Of a stretch of DNA of 21,118 nucleotides, positions 15,989-21,118 are shown piece after piece. The DNA lies in assembly GCA_937926845.1 (NCBI GenBank), contig CALBBS010000102.1, positions 1-21,118 on the forward strand, given 5' to 3'. The position numbers were made by a program, and so were the translations under genes. How positions within the stretch are numbered: the stretch's first letter is position 1; every line of letters starts with the position of its first letter. Origin of the DNA: an uncultured Atopobium sp. (GTDB lineage: Bacteria > Actinomycetota > Coriobacteriia > Coriobacteriales > Atopobiaceae). The notes beneath the pieces are model-generated. The model did not search any database, was not told where the DNA came from, and was given only the letters and a program-made list of their open reading frames with translations.

Positions 15989-16990
15989 GTGGTTAGTATC
16001 GTTCTAGCCAGCCATGGCAAATTTGCCGAGGGTATTAAAGATTCTGGCAGCATGATTTTTGGACCACAGGAAGGCGTTGTAGCTGTAACGCTTACTCCTG
16101 ATATGGGCCCAGATGACCTGCATCAGAAGATTCTCGACGCAATTGCCACGCTTGAAGATCAAGAGCACGTTTTGTTCTTGGTTGACCTATGGGGTGGCAC
16201 CCCCTTTAACCAGATTTCTCGTGTTCTTGAGGAAGAGGGTAAAGAGGATTGGGTTGCCGTTACTGGACTTAACCTCCCAATGCTTATTGCGGCATATGGT
16301 TCTCGCCTTGGCGTAGATACCGCCGCCGAGGTAGCAAAAGAGATTTACTCTGAAGCTCGTATGGGCGTGAAGATTAAGCCAGAAGAGCTTGAGCCACAAG
16401 AGGCAACACCTACAGATGTTCCTGCTGCTCCTGCAGCACCTCGGGGAGCAATTCCTGCAGGCACTGTTATTGGTGATGGTAAGCTCAAGATTGTCCTTGC
16501 ACGTATTGACACCCGTCTTTTACATGGTCAGGTTGCAACTACTTGGACAAAGATGACCAAGCCAGACCGCATTATTGTCTGCTCTGATGGCGTTGCTCAA
16601 GATGAGCTCCGCAAGACCATGATTGTTCAGGCAGCTCCTCCAGGAGTACATGTTCACGTTGTCCCTATTAAGAAGATTATTGAGATTGCTCACGACACTC
16701 GTTTTGGTAATACCAAGGCAATGCTTCTGTTTGAGACTCCTCAAGATATGCTTCGTGCTATTGAGGGTGGCGTAGAGATCAAGGAAGCTAACCTTGGTTC
16801 TATGGCTCACTCTGTTGGCAAAGTTGTTGTTACCAACGCAGTTGCTATGGATGAAGACGACGTAAAGACCCTTGAGGCTATCCGCGAGTGCGGTACAGAG
16901 TTTGATGTACGTAAGGTTCCTGCAGATAATGCAGAGAACTTTGATGCAATGCTTAAAAAAGCTAAGTCCGAACTTGCTGATCGTAAGTAA
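15989..16990 (+). CDS. manX: mannose-family PTS EIIAB component
   Basis: A 333-residue cytoplasmic phosphotransfer protein that passes phosphate from HPr to the incoming sugar. The IIA domain (about 1-130) has the phosphorylated His9 in IVLASHGKFAEGI and the DLWGGTPFN loop. A Pro/Ala/Glu-rich linker (about 132-165) joins it to the IIB domain, whose phospho-His179 lies in the ARIDTRLLHGQV motif. Like E. coli ManX, this is a fused IIAB. The start is GTG at 15989, five bases after AAGGAGG, giving the canonical N-terminus. It is the first gene of a IIAB-IIC-IID operon. The sugar is most likely mannose/glucose or a related hexose or amino sugar, and the sequence does not decide. Confidence 0.95.
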   Translation: MVSIVLASHGKFAEGIKDSGSMIFGPQEGVVAVTLTPDMGPDDLHQKILDAIATLEDQEHVLFLVDLWGGTPFNQISRVLEEEGKEDWVAVTGLNLPMLIAAYGSRLGVDTAAEVAKEIYSEARMGVKIKPEELEPQEATPTDVPAAPAAPRGAIPAGTVIGDGKLKIVLARIDTRLLHGQVATTWTKMTKPDRIIVCSDGVAQDELRKTMIVQAAPPGVHVHVVPIKKIIEIAHDTRFGNTKAMLLFETPQDMLRAIEGGVEIKEANLGSMAHSVGKVVVTNAVAMDEDDVKTLEAIRECGTEFDVRKVPADNAENFDAMLKKAKSELADRK

Positions 16991-17006
16991 CTAGAAGGAG
17001 GTAGAA

Positions 17007-17822
17007 ATGACACCTATCACAATACTGCTTGTCGTAATTGTTGCTCTTCTTGCTGGCATGGAAGGTATTCTTGACCAGTGGCAGTTCCATCAGCCCCTGG
17101 TTGCTTGTTCACTGATTGGCCTTGTGACTGGTCATCCTGCTGAGGGAATTTTCCTTGGTGGTTCTCTTCAGATGATTGCTCTTGGTTGGGCAAACATCGG
17201 CGCTGCAGTTGCACCGGATGCAGCTTTAGCATCTGTCGCATCTGCAATTATTATGGTTTTGGCACTTAATGGTGGAGATACCGACACTACTGCTGCTATT
17301 AACACTGCTATTGCCCTTGCGATCCCTCTGTCCGTAGCAGGTCTGTTCCTCACCATGATTGCTCGTACCATTGCAACTGGTATTGTCCACGCAATGGATG
17401 CAGCTGCCGAGAAGGGCGATTTTGCTGCAATCGAGCGTTGGCACATCGCAGCCATTTTTATGCAGGGTGCACGTATTGCTGTTCCTGCAGTTGCTCTTTG
17501 CTTTATTGACCCAGCTATTGTCACTGACGCCCTAAACGCAATGCCTAAGTGGCTTACTGGTGGTATGGCAGTTGGCGGCGGCATGGTTGCTGCTGTTGGT
17601 TATGCAATGGTTATCAATATGATGGCTACTCGCGAAGTTTGGCCATTCTTTGCACTGGGCTTTGTTCTTGCAGCTATCAACCAGCTTACCCTTATTGCTC
17701 TTGGCGTCATTGGCGTTTGCCTTGCTATTCTCTACATTGGTCTTAAAGACCTTGCTAAGCAGGGTGGCGGCGCAGGTGGCGGATCTGGCGATCCACTCGG
17801 CGATATTATCGACAACTACTAA
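17007..17822 (+). CDS. manY: mannose-family PTS EIIC component
   Basis: A 271-residue membrane permease subunit, which with IID forms the sugar-translocating channel. It begins with a hydrophobic segment and the family signature LDQWQFHQPLVACSLIGLVTGH, followed by EGIFLGGSLQMIALGW and a series of hydrophobic helices to about residue 250. The C-terminus is a Gly-rich hydrophilic tail (GGGAGGGSGDPLGD). The ATG follows AGAAGGAGG with five to six bases spacing, 16 bases after the IIAB stop. In lactic-acid bacteria and Listeria this IIC/IID pair is also the receptor for class IIa bacteriocins; whether that applies here is unknown. Confidence 0.95.
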   Translation: MTPITILLVVIVALLAGMEGILDQWQFHQPLVACSLIGLVTGHPAEGIFLGGSLQMIALGWANIGAAVAPDAALASVASAIIMVLALNGGDTDTTAAINTAIALAIPLSVAGLFLTMIARTIATGIVHAMDAAAEKGDFAAIERWHIAAIFMQGARIAVPAVALCFIDPAIVTDALNAMPKWLTGGMAVGGGMVAAVGYAMVINMMATREVWPFFALGFVLAAINQLTLIALGVIGVCLAILYIGLKDLAKQGGGAGGGSGDPLGDIIDNY

Positions 17823-17843
17823 TTCTGAAGGAGTGTGAAACTA

Positions 17844-18761
17844 ATGGAGAATAAGATTCAGCTTTCTAAGAAAGACCGTATGTCTGTTGCTCTTCGTCAT
17901 CAGTTCCTTCAGGGTTCTTGGAACTACGAGCGTATGCAGAATGGTGGTTGGGCATTCTCAATAATTCCTGCCATCAAAAAGCTCTATCCAAACAAAGAAG
18001 ACCAGGTAGCAGCTCTTAAGCGCCACCTTGAGTTCTACAATACTCATCCTTATGTTTCTGCGCCAGTCATGGGTGTTACCCTTGCACTGGAGGAGGGACG
18101 CGCTAATGGCGAGCCTATTGATGACGTTGCAATTCAGGGCGTCAAGGTAGGTATGATGGGTCCTCTGGCTGGTGTTGGCGATCCAGTCTTCTGGTTTACT
18201 GTCCGTCCAATCCTTGGAGCACTTGGTGCCTCCATTGCTCTTGGCGGCTCTGCACTTGGCCCTATTCTCTTCTTTGTCCTGTGGAACGTCATTCGCCTTG
18301 CCTTCCTCTGGTACACCCAGGAGTTTGGCTACAAGGCAGGTGCTTCAATTTCTTCCGATCTTTCTGGCGGTATGCTAGGCAAGATTACTGAAGGCGCTTC
18401 TATTTTGGGTATGTTTATTATTGGCGCCCTGGTACAACGTTGGGTTTCAATTTCATTCACCCCAGTGGTTTCAACCATTCCACAGCAGGCAGGTGCCTAT
18501 ATTGACTGGACAAGTATTCCTTCAGGAGTAGAGGGAATGTATCAAGCATTGAAGCTCTACTCTGTTCTTGGACCAAACGGTCTTGACCCAGTCAAGGTAA
18601 CTACGCTTCAGAACAACCTTGATTCGCTCATTCCTGGACTTGCCGCTGTTGGTCTGACGTTGCTTTGCTGCTCACTGCTTAAGAAGAAGGTTTCTCCAAT
18701 TGCCATTATTCTGGCTCTCTTTGGTGTTGGTATCGTTGGTCGACTTCTTGGCTTTATGTAA
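17844..18761 (+). CDS. manZ: mannose-family PTS EIID component
   Basis: A 305-residue membrane subunit of the mannose-type permease. The N-terminal cytoplasmic part has the family block RHQFLQGSWNYERMQNGGWAF (split over residues about 18-38), then YNTHPYVSAPVMGVTLALEE and GVKVGMMGPLAGVGDPVFWFT, and the C-terminus has hydrophobic helices. A GTG at 17835 is in frame, but only one base separates it from AAGGAG, so I prefer the ATG at 17844 (ten bases). It ends the PTS subunit series and is followed by a hairpin/terminator before the DUF956 gene. Confidence 0.94.
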   Translation: MENKIQLSKKDRMSVALRHQFLQGSWNYERMQNGGWAFSIIPAIKKLYPNKEDQVAALKRHLEFYNTHPYVSAPVMGVTLALEEGRANGEPIDDVAIQGVKVGMMGPLAGVGDPVFWFTVRPILGALGASIALGGSALGPILFFVLWNVIRLAFLWYTQEFGYKAGASISSDLSGGMLGKITEGASILGMFIIGALVQRWVSISFTPVVSTIPQQAGAYIDWTSIPSGVEGMYQALKLYSVLGPNGLDPVKVTTLQNNLDSLIPGLAAVGLTLLCCSLLKKKVSPIAIILALFGVGIVGRLLGFM

Positions 18762-18800
18762 TGAATAAGAGTACGTACTAGTACTTAAAGTCGCACGAAT

Positions 18801-18836
18801 ATGGGTCGCGCTCTATAATGGGTGCGACCCATTTTT
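18801..18836 (+). terminator. terminator hairpin after manZ
   Basis: ATGGGTCGC (18801-18809) pairs with GCGACCCAT (18824-18832), followed by a short T run (18832-18836). The 14-base loop contains a perfect TATAAT. An upstream GTCGCAC (18790-18796) can alternatively pair with GTGCGAC (18822-18828), which would disrupt the terminator stem. Confidence 0.65.
18814..18819 (+). promoter_or_regulatory. perfect -10 box in the terminator loop before the DUF956 gene
   Basis: TATAAT lies 28 bases before the start codon at 18848. A -35 at 17 bases would be TCGCAC (18791-18796), a poor match. If used, the DUF956 gene has its own promoter in addition to any read-through from the PTS operon. Confidence 0.35.
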
Positions 18837-18847
18837 GAAAGGATTGT

Positions 18848-19255
18848 ATGGCTCAGTCTCAGAACAGCACCGTTGACCTCACCATGAAAGCCACTTCATT
18901 TCATGGTTTAGCCACGTACGGCGATATTCTTATTGGCAATAAGGCCTTTGAGTTTTATAACCAGAAAAATCCTGAAGACTATATACAGATTCCCTGGGAC
19001 CAGATAGATCATGTGGCTGCCTCAGTCCTGGGACGTACTAAAAGCATTTCTCGCTTTGCTATTTTTACTAAAAACAATGGTAATTACTCATTTTCAACGC
19101 GAGATAACAAAGCAGTTCTTCGTGCTATTCGTGAATATATAGGGGAGGAGAAGCTTGTTCGTTCCCCAAGCTTTTGGTTTGTCTTTAAGCACGGACTCAT
19201 GGCAATTCCACAGCTTCCTCGCCTTATTAAAGAGAGTTTTATTAAAAAGAAGTAA
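18848..19255 (+). CDS. manO: DUF956 family protein (ManO-like)
   Basis: A 135-residue protein of the DUF956 family, which is found linked to mannose PTS operons in Firmicutes, where ManO-type proteins are proposed to act in PTS control. The recognisable pattern is the opening STVDLTMKATSFHGLATYGD, then GNKAFEFYNQKNPEDYIQIPWDQIDHVAASV, and TKNNGNYSFSTRDNKAVLRAIREYIG, giving a PH/GRAM-like beta-rich module of about 100 residues with a short basic helical C-terminus. No DNA-binding domain is visible. AAAGGA lies four bases before the ATG. Its position right after IID agrees with a link to the mannose permease. Confidence 0.85.
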   Translation: MAQSQNSTVDLTMKATSFHGLATYGDILIGNKAFEFYNQKNPEDYIQIPWDQIDHVAASVLGRTKSISRFAIFTKNNGNYSFSTRDNKAVLRAIREYIGEEKLVRSPSFWFVFKHGLMAIPQLPRLIKESFIKKK

Positions 19256-19303
19256 GCAAATTTTGCATTTTCACAAGAGCCGCCAGCACGGAAGGCGTGA
19301 AAC

Positions 19304-19312
19304 TGATAAAAT
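19304..19312 (+). promoter_or_regulatory. extended -10 promoter candidate for efp
   Basis: TGATAAAAT (TGn followed by TAAAAT) fits an extended -10 element about 80 bases before the efp start codon. No clear -35 is seen, which is tolerated at extended -10 promoters. The leader between it and efp contains a possible GTCGCG/CGCGAC stem (19330-19335 with 19362-19367). A short AT-rich GCAAA/TTTGC dyad lies just after the DUF956 stop. Confidence 0.4.
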
Positions 19313-19391
19313 CCAACATGCATATACGTGTCGCGGGTAGTTTGAAAATTCACGTTCTTCTCGCGACTTTATCGAGTGAAAAGAGTGAGAC

Positions 19392-19955
19392 GTGGCAACT
19401 ATCAGCACCGCAGATTTTAAGAACGGCCTTGGCCTTAAGATTAACGATAAGTACTACACCATCGTTGAGTTCCAGCACGTAAAGCCAGGTAAGGGCGGTG
19501 CTTTTGTCCGCTATAAGATTCGTGACCTTCGTTCTGGTCGCGTTATTGATCAGACCTGCAACGCTGGTACCAAGTTTGAGAACGTTCTTCTGCTCACCAA
19601 AGAGATGCAGTACCTCTACAACGACGGTGAGTCCTTCTACTTCATGGACAACGAGACTTACGATCAGGTAGCTGTCCCTGCTGATTTCATTGGCGAGAAG
19701 AGCGTCTGGTTCAAAGAGAACGATAATGCACAGCTCCTCTATGCAGATACTGAGCTTCTTGGTGTTGAGCCTCCAATGTTTATTGAGGCAGAGATTACCG
19801 AGACTGACCCAGGCTTCAAGGGAGACACCGTTCAGGGCGGTACCAAGCCAGCAACTATTGAGACTGGTGCTACGCTTCAGGTTCCAATGTATCTGAACCA
19901 GGGCGAGCGCATTAAGGTTGACACCCGCGACGGCAAGTTTGTTTCTCGCGTTTAA
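19392..19955 (+). CDS. efp: translation elongation factor P
   Basis: A 187-residue ribosome-binding protein that relieves stalling at polyproline stretches. The three-domain KOW/OB/OB layout and length are standard. It opens with MATISTADFKNGL, and the exposed loop has Lys34 in HVKPGKGGAF, the position that is modified or bare depending on species. The C-terminal signature GERIKVDTRDGKFVSR is complete. It starts with GTG at 19392, since the encoded N-terminus matches the family exactly, though the ribosome-binding site (GAGTGAG) is weak. Codon use is strongly biased toward preferred codons. The modification enzymes (EpmA/B, YmfI-type, EarP) are not in the window. Confidence 0.96.
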   Translation: MATISTADFKNGLGLKINDKYYTIVEFQHVKPGKGGAFVRYKIRDLRSGRVIDQTCNAGTKFENVLLLTKEMQYLYNDGESFYFMDNETYDQVAVPADFIGEKSVWFKENDNAQLLYADTELLGVEPPMFIEAEITETDPGFKGDTVQGGTKPATIETGATLQVPMYLNQGERIKVDTRDGKFVSRV

Positions 19956-20006
19956 CGCATTTTCTTTGGGTGTATAAACATCCAACTGGTAGTGAGTAAT
20001 TATTTC

Positions 20007-20025
20007 AAAGACGTTTTGTCTTTTT
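20007..20025 (+). terminator. short weak hairpin with T run upstream of the Asp23 gene
   Basis: AAAGAC (20007-20012) and GTCTTT (20018-20023) form a six-pair stem with a GTTTT loop and T residues to 20025. It is short and AT-rich and lies only a few bases before the next ribosome-binding site. It could be a weak terminator for efp or chance. Confidence 0.35.
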
Positions 20026-20038
20026 CTAGGGGGTAAAC

Positions 20039-20404
20039 ATGGCTGAAACAGAGCTTCGTATAGCGGGCATCGGCATCTCAAAAGATGTAATTTCAACGGT
20101 TGTCTCCGGCGCAGCTGGAAGTGTTGAAGGTGTTGCCTCCGTTGGCGGAAACGACACGCTGGCATCTAACCTCATTAACGTATTCACCAGCAGAAGCCTT
20201 GCTCCAGAGAAAGCAGTTGAGGCAAGCGTAGAGAACAATCAGCTTCACCTTGGTGTGCATCTCACCGTTTTCTATGGCTATCCTTTCACAAAGCTTGCTT
20301 CTGAGGTAAGACTTGCTGTTGCAACTGCCGTAAATGAGCAGATTGGCGTTAGCACTGCTTCCGTTGATGTTTACATTGACAGCCTTGTTTTTCCTAAGGA
20401 GTAG
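20039..20404 (+). CDS. yqhY: Asp23/Gls24 family envelope-stress-type protein (YqhY-like)
   Basis: A 121-residue member of the Asp23/Gls24/YqhY family. Visible features are the N-terminal strand LRIAGIGISKDVISTVVSGAAGSVEGVASVGG and the C-terminal amphipathic part VFYGYPFTKLASEVRLAVATAVNEQIGV, then VDVYIDSLVFP, in the order typical of this family. Members are alkaline-shock or membrane-associated proteins of unclear mechanism. In Bacillus, yqhY lies directly before nusB and is linked to fatty-acid precursor homeostasis. AGGGGG sits five bases before the ATG. It shares a short gap of two bases with nusB, which supports the YqhY assignment. Confidence 0.88.
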   Translation: MAETELRIAGIGISKDVISTVVSGAAGSVEGVASVGGNDTLASNLINVFTSRSLAPEKAVEASVENNQLHLGVHLTVFYGYPFTKLASEVRLAVATAVNEQIGVSTASVDVYIDSLVFPKE

Positions 20405-20406
20405 GC

Positions 20407-20910
20407 TTGAGCGTTAAGTTTTTTGGACGTACCCGCGCCCGTAGCCAAGCACTACAGCTTTTGTTCCAGGCTGAAGCCACTAATCGCAGCGTTCTTGAGG
20501 TCCTCGACGGAGACTATACACTCTCCGAGGGACCTCTTGACGAGTATGCACAGTCACTGGCAGTAGGAGCAGATGGCATCAGAGATGATCTTGATGACAT
20601 CATTGCTGCTTACTCAAAAGACTGGGCAATTGATCGCATGCCTTCTGTTGACCGCAATCTTCTAAGAATTTCTCTCTACGAGATTCTGGAGGTTCCAGAG
20701 GTTGACGTTGCTGTTGCTATTAACGAGGTAGTTGACCTTGCTCGCGCCTACTGTGGTGACGATTCTCCTCGTTTTATTAACGGTGTTCTCGGCCGTATTG
20801 TTGACGATGTTGAGGCTGGAGAAGACATTTATTCTCTGTGTCATAAGCAGTCTGCTGAGCAGGACAATTCTGAAGAAGAGCCAGTAAGCTCTGTGGAAGA
20901 TGCAGAGTAG
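20407..20910 (+). CDS. nusB: transcription antitermination factor NusB
   Basis: A 167-residue all-helical protein that binds boxA RNA with NusE/S10 in rRNA antitermination. The diagnostic opening is FFGRTRARSQALQLLFQAE, followed by the central YSKDWAIDRMPSVDRNLLRISLYEIL helix pair and VAINEVVDLARAYCGDDSPRFINGVLGRI near the end. The final 25 residues are an acidic tail, making it slightly longer than average. The start is TTG at 20407, five bases after AAGGAG, encoding the expected N-terminus. It follows the Asp23 gene by two bases and precedes xseB by two, so these form one operon. Confidence 0.95.
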   Translation: MSVKFFGRTRARSQALQLLFQAEATNRSVLEVLDGDYTLSEGPLDEYAQSLAVGADGIRDDLDDIIAAYSKDWAIDRMPSVDRNLLRISLYEILEVPEVDVAVAINEVVDLARAYCGDDSPRFINGVLGRIVDDVEAGEDIYSLCHKQSAEQDNSEEEPVSSVEDAE

Positions 20911-20912
20911 CC

Positions 20913-21118
20913 ATGGCAAAAATCGATACGTCTGAATATCAGAGCTTTGACCAAATAACCGCAAGACTCGATTCAATTGTTGATCAAGTTCGCGATAAGA
21001 ACGTCTCGCTTGAGCATTCCCTTGACCTCTTTGATGAGGCAATTGCTCTAGGCTCAAAGGCTGTTAACATGGTTGACACCACAGAGTTTACGCTAGAAGA
21101 GGAAGAACGTCTGGTTCA
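20913..21118 (+). CDS. xseB: exodeoxyribonuclease VII small subunit, partial (cut by window end)
   Basis: 68 codons are visible before the right edge. The N-terminal sequence shows the XseB pattern: FDQITARLDSIVDQVRDKNVSLEHSLDLFDEAI, i.e. two helices with the (LE)xIVxxL...SLExSLxLFxEG signature, plus an extended acidic continuation. The product is the small regulatory subunit that binds XseA to form exonuclease VII, which degrades single-stranded DNA. The XseA gene, which commonly lies upstream of xseB, is not in this interval, as nusB is immediately upstream. The ATG at 20913 lies two bases after the nusB stop, with a weak ribosome-binding site, so coupling to nusB is likely. Confidence 0.85.
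   Translation, partial: MAKIDTSEYQSFDQITARLDSIVDQVRDKNVSLEHSLDLFDEAIALGSKAVNMVDTTEFTLEEEERLV

Noticed and set aside
19350..20165. 271-codon open frame on the minus strand across efp and the start of the Asp23 gene
   Set aside because: It lies opposite efp, whose protein is unmistakable, and its translation has no recognisable motif; strong codon bias in efp keeps the opposite frame open.

Overview
The window looks like core chromosome of a low-to-mid G+C member of the Coriobacteriia (Actinomycetota), most like the Atopobium/Lancefieldella group. This placement is inferred from the gene set and protein style, not from a marker search. Almost everything is on the + strand and tightly packed. 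No tRNA, rRNA, CRISPR, transposase, integrase or phage gene was seen.

Layout. (1) 1-660 is a poorly coding left edge: a 131-bp element bounded by near-perfect inverted repeats (75-205), an 18-bp hairpin (208-251) and one small three-helix membrane protein gene on the - strand (276-557). (2) 675-4538 holds three stand-alone genes: a two-domain SGNH/GDSL esterase-like protein, a Dgt-like dNTP triphosphohydrolase and RarA/MgsA. (3) 4630-7860 is a stress-sigma module: a DUF948-like anchored coiled-coil protein, an RsbW/SpoIIAB-like protein that has lost its ATP-binding motifs, a SigB/SigF-type sigma factor and an AI-2E family membrane protein, joined by overlaps. (4) 7886-12776 is alaS, ruvX, mltG and a YqeG-type HAD phosphatase. 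(5) 12841-15738 is aroK, an AroB homologue lacking the catalytic metal ligands, and a M24 Xaa-Pro peptidase, closed by a clear rho-independent terminator. (6) 15989-19255 is a mannose-family PTS (IIAB, IIC, IID) followed by a DUF956/ManO-like gene. (7) 19392-21118 is efp, an Asp23/YqhY-like gene, nusB and the start of xseB, which runs off the right edge.

How they fit together. The order aro genes - pepQ - efp - yqhY - nusB - xseB resembles a neighbourhood known in Bacillus, so the PTS/DUF956 block appears interposed between pepQ and efp. The most unusual proteins are the AroB-like protein (Zn ligands and NAD-binding glycines replaced, although the adjacent shikimate kinase is intact) and the anti-sigma-like protein (Asn of the N-box and both glycine boxes lost). 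At the DNA level, the octamer TTCTCGCC (or its complement) occurs at 12 hand-counted places, in several reading frames and as an inverted pair in an intergenic hairpin. That arrangement recalls DNA-uptake sequences, but this is a hypothesis. Positions, counts and alignments were made by eye.
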